This document shows positions 16,489 through 26,043 of a DNA stretch of 55,356 nt, piece by piece (positions within the stretch are counted from its first letter, which is position 1; each line of letters opens with the position of its first letter). The stretch comes from Tissierellales bacterium (GTDB taxonomy: Bacteria; Bacillota; Clostridia; Tissierellales; Tissierellaceae). The notes under the pieces are model-generated. The model searched no databases. It saw nothing but the letters and a program-made list of their open reading frames with translations, and was not told the DNA's origin. The DNA lies in the NCBI GenBank assembly GCA_014360205.1, contig JACIXZ010000010.1, positions 1-55,356 of the forward strand, given 5' to 3'. Position numbers and translations under genes: made by a program.

Positions 16489-18651
16489 ATGTTAGAAAAT
16501 TTATTATTAAAAATTGAACAATATAATCCTCAAGCTGACTTAGACCTTATAATAAGAGCATATAATTTCTCAGAAGCTGCCCATCAGGGTCAAACTAGAA
16601 ATTCTGGTGAAAAATATTTCATTCATCCATTTCAAGTAGCATTGATTCTTGCAGATTTAAACATGGATACTGCAACTATAGCTGCGGGCCTTTTGCATGA
16701 TGTAATTGAGGATACTAGTTTTACCTATGATGACATCAAGGAAAGGTTTGGCGAAGAGGTTGCAGATTTAGTTGAAGGAGTAACTAAATTAAAGAAATTA
16801 GAATATAAAACAAAGCAAGAAAATCAAGCTGAGAATTTGCGTAAAATGGTTATTGCAATGGCAAAAGATATCAGAGTAATAATCATAAAGTTAGCTGACA
16901 GATTGCACAATATGCGAACTTTGGAATACATGACAGAAAAAAAGAAAAAAGAAAAAGCTTTGGAAACTTTAGAGATTTATGCTCCTATTGCACATAGACT
17001 AGGTATGTCAAAACTTAAATGGGAATTAGAAGATCTTTCACTGAGATATTTAGATCCTGATAATTATTATGAATTGGTTGATAAAGTTTCAAAAAAACGA
17101 AGAGAGAGAGAAGCTTATATAGAAGAAGTTATCCAAGTATTATATGAAAAACTAAAAGAAGTAAATATAAAGTGTGAAATAAGTGGCAGACCTAAGAATT
17201 TCTATAGTATATATAAGAAAATGATGTATCAGGGAAAAGCTTTTGAGGAGATATATGATTTAACAGCTATTCGAATTTTAGTTGATAATGTTAAGGATTG
17301 TTACGGTGCATTAGGTATAGTTCATACTCTTTGGAAACCATTACCAGGAAGATTTAAAGATTATATTGCAATGCCAAAACCTAACATGTATCAGTCGCTT
17401 CATACGACAGTTATAGGACATAAGGGTGAAATCTTTGAAGTTCAAATTAGAACATATGAAATGCATAGAACTGCTGAGTATGGGATAGCTGCACATTGGA
17501 AGTATAAAGAAGGTTACAATAAAAGCTCAAATTTTGATGAAAAATTGACCTGGTTGAGACAACTTTTAGAATGGCAAACTGATTTAAGCGATCCTAAAGA
17601 TTTTATGGATACATTAAAAATAGATTTTTTTACTGATGAAGTTTTTGTATTTACTCCAAAGGGTGATGTAATTAATTTGCCAGAAGGCTCAACACCAATC
17701 GATTTTGCTTATAGAGTTCATACGGATGTTGGTAATAAATGTGTAGGTGCAAAGGTAGACAATAGGATAGTTCCGTTAAACTATAAATTGCAAAATGGGA
17801 ATATTGTTGAAATTATAACCAATCCTAATAGTGCAGGGCCTAGCAGAGATTGGCTTAATATTGTAAAAAGCACACAAGCTAAAAATAAAATAAAGCAATA
17901 TTTTAAATATATTGAAAGAGACAATAATATTGAAAAGGGAAAAGAGTTATTAGAAAAAGAAATTAAGAAACTCGGATACAAACCTCAAGAAATATTGAAA
18001 GAAGATTGGCTTAAATCAGCGGCTAACAAAATGAGTATAGTATCTGTTGAAGATTTATATGCCTCTGTAGGATATGGAAATATCTCAGTAAATCAAGTTA
18101 TAAATAAATTAAAAGAACAGCATGGAGACATTTTCAAACCTAATGAAATGACTCTGGTTGAACAAAAGATATTAAAAACTGAGAATAGGGCTAGATCAAA
18201 ATCTAGCCAAGGAGTTAAGCTTGAAGGTGTAGATAATATAAAGATAAAATTTGCTAAATGCTGTAATCCGCTTCCAGGTGATGATATAATTGGATTTATA
18301 ACAAAAGGTAGAGGCGTATCCATCCATAGAACTGATTGTCCAAATCTGAAAACAATTTTAGATCAAAAAGAGCGGTTAATAAATGTTTATTGGGATACTG
18401 AAAAAGCAAGTTCCTATCAAGCAGAAATAAAGGTAAAAGCTCATGACAGAGAAGGGCTATTAGCAGACATAACATCTAAACTTAATGAATTAGATGCTGG
18501 CTTATTATCACTAAATGCTAAAAAGTCAAAAGATAAAACAGTATCCATTAAGATTGTATTAGAAATAAAAAATAAAGATGAGTTAATAGAATTAATCAGG
18601 AAATTAAAGAGAATCAAAAATGTTCAAGATGTATATCGTGTAACTGCATAG
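16489..18651 (+). CDS. bifunctional (p)ppGpp synthetase/hydrolase, RelA/SpoT family
   Basis: Rel, 720 residues, makes and degrades (p)ppGpp in the stringent response. The HD hydrolase domain is intact (His46 in YFIHPFQVA, His70-Asp71 in GLLHDVIEDT). The synthetase domain shows YDLTAIRILVDNVKDCYGAL, GRFKDYIAMPKPNMYQSLHT and later AEYGIAAHWKYKEG. TGS, zinc-finger-like (KCCNPLPGDDIIG) and ACT domains follow. Both activities therefore look functional. Start ATG 16489 follows AAAGGTGAT; the frame extends upstream over the recJ end. Confidence 0.97.
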   Translation: MLENLLLKIEQYNPQADLDLIIRAYNFSEAAHQGQTRNSGEKYFIHPFQVALILADLNMDTATIAAGLLHDVIEDTSFTYDDIKERFGEEVADLVEGVTKLKKLEYKTKQENQAENLRKMVIAMAKDIRVIIIKLADRLHNMRTLEYMTEKKKKEKALETLEIYAPIAHRLGMSKLKWELEDLSLRYLDPDNYYELVDKVSKKRREREAYIEEVIQVLYEKLKEVNIKCEISGRPKNFYSIYKKMMYQGKAFEEIYDLTAIRILVDNVKDCYGALGIVHTLWKPLPGRFKDYIAMPKPNMYQSLHTTVIGHKGEIFEVQIRTYEMHRTAEYGIAAHWKYKEGYNKSSNFDEKLTWLRQLLEWQTDLSDPKDFMDTLKIDFFTDEVFVFTPKGDVINLPEGSTPIDFAYRVHTDVGNKCVGAKVDNRIVPLNYKLQNGNIVEIITNPNSAGPSRDWLNIVKSTQAKNKIKQYFKYIERDNNIEKGKELLEKEIKKLGYKPQEILKEDWLKSAANKMSIVSVEDLYASVGYGNISVNQVINKLKEQHGDIFKPNEMTLVEQKILKTENRARSKSSQGVKLEGVDNIKIKFAKCCNPLPGDDIIGFITKGRGVSIHRTDCPNLKTILDQKERLINVYWDTEKASSYQAEIKVKAHDREGLLADITSKLNELDAGLLSLNAKKSKDKTVSIKIVLEIKNKDELIELIRKLKRIKNVQDVYRVTA

Positions 18652-18663
18652 GAGGTATATTCA

Positions 18664-19113
18664 ATGAGAGCTGTCGTGCAGAGGGCTAGAGATGCAAAAG
18701 TAGAAGTTGATGGGAAAAACGTTGGTAATATTAATTATGGGTTAATAGTATATGTAGCTATCACTCATGATGATTCAGATAAAGATATAGATTATATGGT
18801 AGATAAAGTTGTTGGGTTGAGGATATTTGAAGATCATGAAGGGAAAATGAATCTATCTGTAAAAGATATATTAGGAGAAATCCTTGTTATCTCTCAGTTT
18901 ACGTTATATGGGGACGTAAGAAAAGGCAAAAGACCAAGTTTTACAGAGTCAGCTTCTTATGAATTAGGAAAAGAAATATATGAAAAGTTCATAGTTAAGC
19001 TACGAGAAAATAATATACCAGTTAAAACGGGCGAATATGGAGCAGACATGCTTGTTGAATATAAAAATGAAGGACCAGTAACTATTTTATTAGATAGTAG
19101 AAAACTTTTTTAG
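18664..19113 (+). CDS. dtd: D-aminoacyl-tRNA deacylase
   Basis: Dtd, 149 residues, a homodimer that frees tRNAs from D-amino acids and from glycine on tRNA-Ala. The two active-site motifs are visible: SQFTLYGD near residue 80 and GPVTILLDS at the C-terminus. ATG 18664 has TAGGAGG upstream. The rel-dtd pairing, 12 bases apart, is widespread in Firmicutes. Confidence 0.98.
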   Translation: MRAVVQRARDAKVEVDGKNVGNINYGLIVYVAITHDDSDKDIDYMVDKVVGLRIFEDHEGKMNLSVKDILGEILVISQFTLYGDVRKGKRPSFTESASYELGKEIYEKFIVKLRENNIPVKTGEYGADMLVEYKNEGPVTILLDSRKLF

Positions 19114-19123
19114 AGGTGATAGA

Positions 19124-19759
19124 ATGGAAGTTTATAATATGGAAACGGGCATTTATGGCGTAAATACTTATATAGTTTATTCAGAAAACAATAAAGAATG
19201 TATTATCATAGATCCAAGTTCAGATGCCGACAAAATATTAAGTAAAATTCATGACATGGAATTAACCCCTAGATATATTGTATTAACCCATGGACATGGA
19301 GATCATATTGGAGGAGTTATCCCGCTTAAACAAAAGTTAAATATACCTGTGTTAATTCACGAAGATGATTCGGATATGTTATATGATCCAAGCTTAAATT
19401 TATCAAAATCAATGGTTTATGGGCCTATTTCTATTAAACCTGATAAGTTACTAAAAGATAACGATATGATAATGTTAGGGGATGAAAAGATAAAAGTAAT
19501 TCATACACCTGGGCATACAAAAGGTGGTATATGCTTATTTTTCGACAACAATTTAATATCTGGTGATACTCTTTTCAAAAGATCAATAGGTAGAACTGAT
19601 TTATATGGTGGGAATTATGAAAATTTAATAGATAGTTTATTGAATAAAATATTAGCATTGCCTAAAAATACTAGAGTTTTACCTGGGCATGGACCGTTTA
19701 CGACAATTGAGGATGAGAGCAAGATGAACCCTTATATTATAAAATATATAAAAAATTGA
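19124..19759 (+). CDS. metallo-beta-lactamase-fold hydrolase (glyoxalase II-like)
   Basis: A 211-residue hydrolase with the metal-binding THGHGDHIGG near residue 58, HTPGHTKGG near 130, SGDTLFKRSIGRTDL near 150 and a last His in LPGHGP near 192. This is the YcbL/GloB-like subgroup; the usual substrates are thioesters such as S-lactoyl-glutathione or bacillithiol analogues, but none can be named here. AGAGGTGATAG precedes ATG 19124. The position between dtd and hemZ is typical of clostridia. Confidence 0.9.
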   Translation: MEVYNMETGIYGVNTYIVYSENNKECIIIDPSSDADKILSKIHDMELTPRYIVLTHGHGDHIGGVIPLKQKLNIPVLIHEDDSDMLYDPSLNLSKSMVYGPISIKPDKLLKDNDMIMLGDEKIKVIHTPGHTKGGICLFFDNNLISGDTLFKRSIGRTDLYGGNYENLIDSLLNKILALPKNTRVLPGHGPFTTIEDESKMNPYIIKYIKN

Positions 19760-19766
19760 GGAGAAA

Positions 19767-21212
19767 ATGATTAATATATATTATAATGATGAAGATATAA
19801 ATTATGTAGAACTTTATGAATTAGTGAAATCTTTTTACCCTTATGATGAAATTAGATTTACTAATTCATTTATGAGTGAAGAAATTTTGATATTTATTTC
19901 TATAGAAAAAGATGATTGTTATGCTTTAATGTTCTCTAAAGGAATATGCATTGAGAAGGAATACATGAGTATTAGTGAGACAAATATTTTTAAAGATTTT
20001 AAATCTACAAAAAAAATAACAGTGAAAAAAACACTATATAAACTATTAAACAAGATATCAAAAAATCATTTGCCATGGGGAATATTGACAGGTATTAAAC
20101 CTGTAAAAATTCCTTCACAGTTGTTAAAATTAGGTATTGAAACCGATGCAATTAAAGATATATTAATAAACCAATATTATATTGCATCTGATAAAGCAAA
20201 CTTAGCATTAATAACTGCTATAAATCAGAATAAGGCAATTAAAAATATGAATGAAAATAGTTACAGTCTTTATATTCATATACCTTTTTGTCCATCTAGA
20301 TGCAGTTATTGTGCGTTTCCATCTTTAACAATTGATAGATATAAAAATATAGTAAATGATTACATGGAAAAGCTAAATCAGGAAGTAAAAGTAATTGGTA
20401 GTTTGATGAGAAAGTGGCATATTAATACTATATATATAGGGGGAGGTACTCCAACCAGCATCGCTTCAGAACTATTAGAAGAGCTGTTAATAAATATAAG
20501 AAATTTGTTTCCAACTGTTAAAGAATTAACTGTTGAGGCTGGAAGACCTGAAACTTTAGATTTTGAAAAATTAATTATAATGAAGAAATATGGAGTAAAT
20601 AGAATTAGTATCAATCCACAAACTATGAATGACGATACCTTGCGAAGAATTTCGAGAAGCCATACATCTGATGATGTAATTATAGCGTATAAAAACGCAA
20701 AAGAAATAGGCATAGAGACAGTAAATATGGATTTAATAATAGGGCTGCCTGGTGAATCACTAGTTGACATAAAAAATACATTGGACAAGATAGCACCTTT
20801 GAAACCAGATAATTTAACAATACATGCACTATCACTTAAGAAAGGTTCTAAACTCATTAAAGATCAATATATCAATATGAAATCAATTAAAATGATAGAA
20901 GAGATGCAAAATGAATGTATAAAATTTGCTTATGAGCATTCATTGAAACCGTACTATTTATACAGGCAAAAGATGATTGCTGGCAACTTAGAAAACATAG
21001 GATTTTCAATGGAAGATAATCCTTGCATATATAATATATCAATGATGGAGGAAAAAGAAACAATTATTGGATGTGGAATGGGCGCTACAAGTAAGTTCTA
21101 TAACAGGTCAAACGATAATATTGGTAGATTTGTAAATCCAAAAGACATAAATCTTTATTTTGAGAGGTTTCAAGATTCGATTATTAAAAGAGCTAAAATG
21201 TTAGAATTTTAG
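19767..21212 (+). CDS. hemZ: radical SAM coproporphyrinogen dehydrogenase-like HemZ
   Basis: HemZ, 481 residues, a clostridial/bacillar HemN-like radical SAM protein annotated as oxygen-independent coproporphyrinogen III oxidase, although many anaerobes carrying it lack heme synthesis, so the true reaction may differ. The cluster motif is IPFCPSRCSYCAFPS near residue 172, followed by IYIGGGTPTSI and VEAGRPETL. About 160 N-terminal residues precede the core, as usual in HemZ. ATG 19767 follows TTGAGGAGAA. A consensus promoter and T-box begin right after it. Confidence 0.92.
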   Translation: MINIYYNDEDINYVELYELVKSFYPYDEIRFTNSFMSEEILIFISIEKDDCYALMFSKGICIEKEYMSISETNIFKDFKSTKKITVKKTLYKLLNKISKNHLPWGILTGIKPVKIPSQLLKLGIETDAIKDILINQYYIASDKANLALITAINQNKAIKNMNENSYSLYIHIPFCPSRCSYCAFPSLTIDRYKNIVNDYMEKLNQEVKVIGSLMRKWHINTIYIGGGTPTSIASELLEELLINIRNLFPTVKELTVEAGRPETLDFEKLIIMKKYGVNRISINPQTMNDDTLRRISRSHTSDDVIIAYKNAKEIGIETVNMDLIIGLPGESLVDIKNTLDKIAPLKPDNLTIHALSLKKGSKLIKDQYINMKSIKMIEEMQNECIKFAYEHSLKPYYLYRQKMIAGNLENIGFSMEDNPCIYNISMMEEKETIIGCGMGATSKFYNRSNDNIGRFVNPKDINLYFERFQDSIIKRAKMLEF

Positions 21213-21233
21213 TAATCCTAGAAATCAAATTTC

Positions 21234-21262
21234 TTGACACTATTTTAATTATAAACTATAAT
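21234..21262 (+). promoter_or_regulatory. consensus sigma-A promoter for the aspS T-box
   Basis: TTGACA (21234-21239), 17-base spacer, TATAAT (21257-21262): a full consensus match and the best promoter in the window. Transcription would start near 21269, just ahead of the T-box. Confidence 0.9.
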
Positions 21263-21284
21263 AATCTTAATATAATACAATTCT

Positions 21285-21485
21285 TAGACTAGGAATAGTA
21301 ATATGTGAAAGGTTATAGAGAGCCAATGGCAGCTGAAAATTGGTACCCATAGCATACGAAGACACCTATGAGAAAGTAGTTAACTACTCGCAAAAGGCGT
21401 TATTTAAATGAGTGAGGTAACCTAATTAGGGTGGTACCGCGAGACAGTCTCTCGTCCCTGAATATTCAGAGATGAGAGTTTTTAT
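21285..21485 (+). promoter_or_regulatory. T-box leader, Asp specifier, upstream of aspS
   Basis: The T-box sequence AGGGTGGTACCGCGAG is at 21428-21443. In Stem I the helix TATGT/GCATA closes a loop GAAGACA with GAC (Asp) at 21361-21363 just before the proximal CCTA strand. The terminator pairs CTCTCGTC (21449-21456) with GATGAGAG (21471-21478), inside which CTGAATATTCAG is a perfect palindrome, followed by T5. Uncharged tRNA-Asp would induce aspS. Stem I looks shorter than in the asnA leader. Confidence 0.92.
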
Positions 21486-21504
21486 TTTGTAAAGGAGGAT
21501 AATC

Positions 21505-23286
21505 ATGGAATCGATGGGTATTTTGAGAAGAACTCATATGTGTGGACAATTATCAAAAGCAAATATTGAAGAGAATGTAATTTTGATGGGATGGGTTCAA
21601 AGTGAAAGAAATTTAGGGGGCATACATTTTGTAGATCTTAGGGATGTTACGGGATTTGTACAAGTTGTTTTTGATGAAAATACTCCTAAAGATGTATTAG
21701 AAAAATCTGAATTATTACATCAAGAATATGTAATTGCGGTTAAAGGAATTGTTAGAATGAGAGAATCTGTAAATCCAAACATTCCTACTGGCGAGATAGA
21801 AGTACTAGCTAATGAACTAAAAATACTTGATACTGCTAGTACTCCTCCAATTTATATTAAAGATGATGATAATGTAAGTGAAAGCATGAGACTGAAATAT
21901 AGGTATTTGGATTTACGAAAACCTTTTATGCAAAAAAACCTCATTTTAAGATCCAAACTTGCAAAAGTTGTTAGAGATTTTTTATATGAAAATAATTTTA
22001 TTGAAGTAGAAACGCCAATGTTGACTAAGCCCACACCCGAAGGGGCAAGAGACTATTTAGTTCCTAGCCGTGTAAATCCTGGCAAGTTTTATGCCCTTCC
22101 TCAGTCACCTCAACTTATGAAACAGTTATTGATGGTTTCTGGATTTGATAGATATTTTCAAATAGTAAAATGTTTTAGAGATGAAGATTTAAGAGCAAAC
22201 AGACAACCAGAATTTACACAAATTGATATGGAAATGAGTTTTGTGGATATTGATGATGTGATAGAAGTAAATGAACGATTATTATATAAAATTTTTAAAG
22301 AGTTTAAAAACATAGATATAGAATTACCTATAAAAAGAATTTCCTATAAGGAAGCTATGGAAAGATATGGAGTAGATAAGCCTGATTTAAGGTTTGGATT
22401 TGAAATAGTTGATATTACAGATAAAGTTCATGACTCTAGTTTCAAAGTTTTTTCAGATAACATAAAAAATGGTGGCAAAGTCAAGGGAATAAATATAAAT
22501 GGCTATTCAGAGAAATTCACTCGAAAAGATATACAAAATTTAGAAGAATATTGTAAAACATTTGGAGCAAAAGGATTAGCTTGGATTAAGATTACAGATG
22601 AAGGAATTACATCACCAATATCAAAATTTTTAACTTCAGAAGAATTACAGAATGTTATTAGTAGCTTTAAAGCAAAAAAAGGGGACTTAATATTAATAGT
22701 TGCCGATAAAGAATCAATAGTATATGATAGTCTTGGGAACTTAAGAAATGAAATAGCAAGAAGATTAAATATCATTGATGAAAATGAATTTTCATTTGTT
22801 TGGGTAGTAGATTTCCCATTATTTGAGTTTAATGATGAGGAGAACAGATATGTAGCCAAACATCATCCTTTTACACATCCTATGGACGAAGATATCGATT
22901 TGCTAGAAACAAATCCAGAAAAAGTAAGAGCAAAAGCCTATGATATAGTAATAAACGGGGATGAGATAGGTGGGGGAAGTATAAGAATAAATAATTCAGA
23001 TCTACAAAAGAAAATGTTTAAGGCTTTAGGCTTTTCTGAAGAAGAAGCCTATGATAAGTTTGGATTTTTACTTGAAGCATTTAAATATGGCACACCACCA
23101 CATGGCGGTATAGCATATGGATTTGATAGATTGGCTATGCTATTAACAAATAGCTCAAATATTAGAGATGTCATTGCATTTCCTAAAACACAATCTGCAA
23201 CATGTTTGTTGACAAATGCTCCAACTGTAGTATCTAATGATCAGTTAAAAGAAGTTCATATCAAGGTTGAAGTTGAAAATGAGTAA
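21505..23286 (+). CDS. aspS: aspartyl-tRNA synthetase
   Basis: AspRS, 593 residues, class II synthetase of the bacterial type. An OB-fold anticodon-binding domain (residues 1-110, GWVQSERNLGGIHFVDLRD) precedes the catalytic core: motif 2 FRDEDLRANRQPEFTQIDME, the bacterial GAD insertion (about 300-410), and motif 3 GIAYGFDRLAMLL near the end. ATG 21505 follows AAAGGAGG. Whether it charges only tRNA-Asp or also tRNA-Asn cannot be read by eye; asnA elsewhere supplies free asparagine. hisS, which usually precedes it, is absent here. Confidence 0.97.
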   Translation: MESMGILRRTHMCGQLSKANIEENVILMGWVQSERNLGGIHFVDLRDVTGFVQVVFDENTPKDVLEKSELLHQEYVIAVKGIVRMRESVNPNIPTGEIEVLANELKILDTASTPPIYIKDDDNVSESMRLKYRYLDLRKPFMQKNLILRSKLAKVVRDFLYENNFIEVETPMLTKPTPEGARDYLVPSRVNPGKFYALPQSPQLMKQLLMVSGFDRYFQIVKCFRDEDLRANRQPEFTQIDMEMSFVDIDDVIEVNERLLYKIFKEFKNIDIELPIKRISYKEAMERYGVDKPDLRFGFEIVDITDKVHDSSFKVFSDNIKNGGKVKGININGYSEKFTRKDIQNLEEYCKTFGAKGLAWIKITDEGITSPISKFLTSEELQNVISSFKAKKGDLILIVADKESIVYDSLGNLRNEIARRLNIIDENEFSFVWVVDFPLFEFNDEENRYVAKHHPFTHPMDEDIDLLETNPEKVRAKAYDIVINGDEIGGGSIRINNSDLQKKMFKALGFSEEEAYDKFGFLLEAFKYGTPPHGGIAYGFDRLAMLLTNSSNIRDVIAFPKTQSATCLLTNAPTVVSNDQLKEVHIKVEVENE

Positions 23287-23992
23287 TCAGTTTCAAAGAA
23301 CAATAAGTTTATTAGGAAACGAGAAATTCAATATACTACAGAATAGCAATGTAATTGTTTTTGGTATTGGAGGCGTAGGGTCATATGCTGCAGAATCACT
23401 CGTAAGAGCTGGTCTTGCAAATATAACATTAGTAGACTATGATGTAATTGACATAACAAATATTAATAGGCAAATACATGCTACTACTAGAACAGTCGGC
23501 TTACCAAAAGTTTCTGTAATGAAAGCTAGATTACTCGAAATTAATCCTGATTTAAATATTTCTATTTATAAAGAAAAAGTAGATAGGAATAATATACATG
23601 ATTTTAATCTTGAGAAATATGATTATATAATAGATGCAATAGATATGGTAACTTCAAAAATATGTCTAATAGAAACTTCCAAAAATCTAGGATTGAACAT
23701 AATTAGTTCTATGGGGGCAGGTAATAAACTAGACCCAACAAAATTTAAAGTTGAAGATATTAGTAATACTAAAGTTTGTCCATTAGCAAAAGTTATCAGA
23801 CAAGAATTAAAGAAAAGAAATATAAAAGATGTAAAAGTAGTATACTCTGATGAAACGCCACTAAAAATAAATCTTGGTGATATTGATAATAGAAAATCAA
23901 TACCTGGGAGCATTTCCTATGTTCCTCCTGTTGTGGGGATGATAATTGCTTCTGAAGTGGTAAAGGATCTCACAAATCATATGGTTTATTGA
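23279..23992 (+). CDS. tcdA: tRNA threonylcarbamoyladenosine dehydratase (TcdA/YgdL)
   Basis: A 237-residue E1-like ThiF-fold enzyme that uses ATP to cyclise t6A37 of tRNA to ct6A. The nucleotide-binding VIVFGIGGVGSYAAESLVRAG is at about residues 24-44 (key: GxGGVGS), followed by LVDYDVIDITNINRQIHAT and an SMGAGNKLDPT block typical of this branch. ATG 23279 overlaps the aspS stop by 8 bases, indicating translational coupling; the frame extends further upstream but ATG 23279 follows AAGGTTGAAG. Confidence 0.92.
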   Translation: MSNQFQRTISLLGNEKFNILQNSNVIVFGIGGVGSYAAESLVRAGLANITLVDYDVIDITNINRQIHATTRTVGLPKVSVMKARLLEINPDLNISIYKEKVDRNNIHDFNLEKYDYIIDAIDMVTSKICLIETSKNLGLNIISSMGAGNKLDPTKFKVEDISNTKVCPLAKVIRQELKKRNIKDVKVVYSDETPLKINLGDIDNRKSIPGSISYVPPVVGMIIASEVVKDLTNHMVY

Positions 23993-24008
23993 AGGGAGGG
24001 AAATTTTA

Positions 24009-24431
24009 TTGGAAGAGATAGCTGTTGTAACTAAGAAATTAGAAAACGGCATGATAGAACTGGAAGTACAAAGAAACTCCGCATGTGGAGATTGTAAAGC
24101 ATGTAGCAATTCTTTAGAATCTAAAAAACATATTCTAATAATAAAGGACAGTGTAGGTGTTGACATTGGGGATAGAGTTTTATTGAATACTGAAGGAAAA
24201 AATTTCTTAAAAAACACATTGATTGTGTATGCGATTCCATTTGCTTTTTTAATAATAGGAATGGTACTTGGATATTTTGTATCAACAATTTATAGTATAT
24301 TTGATCCAGATTTAATTTCTTTTATAGTTGGGATATTGTTCTTATCAATATCATACTTGTTATTAAGATTTTTAGATAAAAAATATTTTAAGAATAATAC
24401 TAATGTAACAATTATAGGTAAAAAAATGTAG
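24009..24431 (+). CDS. RseC/MucC-family (SoxR-reducing system) membrane protein
   Basis: A 140-residue protein: an N-terminal soluble part with the cysteine cluster ACGDCKACS, typical of RseC-like proteins, then two transmembrane helices (about residues 73-93 and 98-118). RseC homologues accompany Rnf/Rsx electron-transfer systems; no Rnf genes are here, so its partner is unknown. TTG 24009 is the start, behind GAAGGGAGGG. The next gene, 11 bases on, is a cysteine-bearing regulator, which may mean a shared redox or sulfur theme; this is inference. Confidence 0.82.
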   Translation: MEEIAVVTKKLENGMIELEVQRNSACGDCKACSNSLESKKHILIIKDSVGVDIGDRVLLNTEGKNFLKNTLIVYAIPFAFLIIGMVLGYFVSTIYSIFDPDLISFIVGILFLSISYLLLRFLDKKYFKNNTNVTIIGKKM

Positions 24432-24442
24432 GAGGGAATCTA

Positions 24443-24703
24443 TTGGCTGAAAAGGACGATGTCTTATTAAGGCTTAGAAAAGTTGAAGGACAAATAAAAG
24501 GTATTCAAAAGATGGTGGAAGATGGGAAATATTGTGGAGATATATTAATTCAAATATCTGCAGCTAGAAGTGCTTTGAATAATATCAGTGGTATTATCCT
24601 TGAAAATTATATGAATAATTGTGTTAAACAAGATGAATTATCGTCACCTGATGAAATTGCAAAATTAATAAATATAATGCTCAAATATACTAAGCAAAAT
24701 TGA
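24443..24703 (+). CDS. CsoR-family transcriptional repressor with CstR-like cysteine pair
   Basis: An 86-residue all-helical DUF156/CsoR-family regulator (LRLRKVEGQIKGIQKMVEDG and the following YCGDILIQISAARSAL). Cys31 and Cys60 match the two thiols used by the persulfide sensor CstR. At the position of the copper-binding His of CsoR (four residues before the second Cys) there is Tyr56. A persulfide or redox sensor is therefore more likely than a Cu(I) sensor. Start TTG 24443, behind GTAGGAGGG. Its operator was not identified. Confidence 0.88.
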   Translation: MAEKDDVLLRLRKVEGQIKGIQKMVEDGKYCGDILIQISAARSALNNISGIILENYMNNCVKQDELSSPDEIAKLINIMLKYTKQN

Positions 24704-24708
24704 TTTAA

Positions 24709-24720
24709 AGCCATATGGCT
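24709..24720 (+). repeat. 12-base perfect palindrome before glyA
   Basis: AGCCATATGGCT at 24709-24720 is perfectly self-complementary and lies between the CsoR-family gene and glyA. It has no loop, so it is unsuited to a terminator; it could be an operator half or chance. Confidence 0.3.
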
Positions 24721-24750
24721 AAATAATAAATTTTGTGAAAGGAGAAGGAA

Positions 24751-25983
24751 ATGAATCTAGAAAATTTAAAAAAATCTGATCCAGAAGTATTGAAAATAAT
24801 TGAGGAGGAAGTCGAAAGGCAAAATAAACACATTGAGTTAATTGCTTCTGAAAATTATGTATCAAAATCTGTTTTGGAGGCAATGGGAAGTCAACTTACT
24901 AACAAATATGCCGAAGGCTATCCAGGGAAAAGATATTATGGTGGCTGTGAAGTTGTAGATAAAGTTGAAAATCTAGCTATAGAAAGAATGAAAAAATTAT
25001 TTAATGCAGACCATGCAAATGTACAACCACATTCTGGATCAAATGCAAACTTAGGAGTATATTTTGCAGTTTTAAAACCAGGAGATAAAGTTTTAGGAAT
25101 GAATTTATCACAAGGTGGGCATTTAACACATGGAAGTCCAGTTAATATCTCAGGAGTTTATTTCGATTTTGCTGCTTACGGAGTTGATAAAGAAACAGAA
25201 AGAATAAATTATGAACAAGTAAGAGAAATTGCATTAGAAGTAAAACCAAAGCTAATAGTTGCAGGAGCAAGTGCATATCCCAGAGAAATCGACTTTAAGA
25301 AATTCAAGGAAATAGCTGATGAAATAGGTGCATACTTAATGGTAGACATGGCTCATATTGCAGGATTGGTTGCGGCCGGTATACATATGAGTCCTGTACC
25401 ATATGCTGATTTTGTTACTACAACGACTCACAAAACTTTAAGAGGACCTAGAGCTGGTGCAATATTATGTAAATCAGAATATGCAAAAATTATTGATAAA
25501 GCTATATTCCCTGGGATTCAAGGAGGCCCACTGATGCATGTTATTGCTGCTAAAGCAGTAGCTTTTGGAGAAGCTCTTCAGGATAGCTTTAAAGATTATC
25601 AAATACAAATTGTTAAGAATGCAAAGGCTTTAGCAAATGCTCTTAAAGATAAAGATTATAGACTAGTGTCTGGAGGTACAGATAATCATTTAATTTTAAT
25701 AGACCTTAGAAATAAAAATCTAAATGGCAAAAATGCTGAAAAAATGCTCAATGATGTTGGAATAGCTACTAATAAAAATACAATTCCATTTGATCCCGAA
25801 AGCCCTTTTATAACAAGTGGTATAAGAATTGGGACTGCTGCTATGACCACTAGAGGAATGAAAGAGTCTGAAATGGAAGAAATCGCTGAATTGATAAGTG
25901 CTACACTGGAATCAAAATCTGATCCTGTTAAGATAAAAGAAAAAGTATACGAGTTATGTGATAAGTTCCCATTGGAACGTTAA
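24751..25983 (+). CDS. glyA: serine hydroxymethyltransferase
   Basis: GlyA, 410 residues, PLP enzyme interconverting serine and glycine with tetrahydrofolate. [20 protein letters not shown] opens the protein, [15 protein letters not shown] and QPHSGSNAN follow, and the PLP-binding Lys sits in [14 protein letters not shown] near residue 228. ATG 24751 has GAAAGGAG upstream. It ends the aspS-tcdA-rseC-csoR-glyA run and is followed by an inverted repeat. Confidence 0.98.
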   Translation: MNLENLKKSDPEVLKIIEEEVERQNKHIELIASENYVSKSVLEAMGSQLTNKYAEGYPGKRYYGGCEVVDKVENLAIERMKKLFNADHANVQPHSGSNANLGVYFAVLKPGDKVLGMNLSQGGHLTHGSPVNISGVYFDFAAYGVDKETERINYEQVREIALEVKPKLIVAGASAYPREIDFKKFKEIADEIGAYLMVDMAHIAGLVAAGIHMSPVPYADFVTTTTHKTLRGPRAGAILCKSEYAKIIDKAIFPGIQGGPLMHVIAAKAVAFGEALQDSFKDYQIQIVKNAKALANALKDKDYRLVSGGTDNHLILIDLRNKNLNGKNAEKMLNDVGIATNKNTIPFDPESPFITSGIRIGTAAMTTRGMKESEMEEIAELISATLESKSDPVKIKEKVYELCDKFPLER

Positions 25984-25996
25984 ATACTAACCTAGT

Positions 25997-26017
25997 AGCC
26001 TACATTTTATGTAGGCT
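25997..26017 (+). terminator. hairpin after glyA
   Basis: AGCCTACAT (25997-26005) pairs perfectly with ATGTAGGCT (26009-26017) over a 3-base loop, 14 bases after the glyA stop. No T-run follows, so it may be a weak or factor-assisted terminator, or an mRNA-stabilising end. Confidence 0.5.
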
Positions 26018-26043
26018 TACATATTAATAATATAGAGTGGTGA

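Noticed and set aside
20378-20857. 159-codon - strand frame opposite hemZ
   Set aside because: A shadow of the radical SAM core coding sequence; no supporting start signals or motifs.
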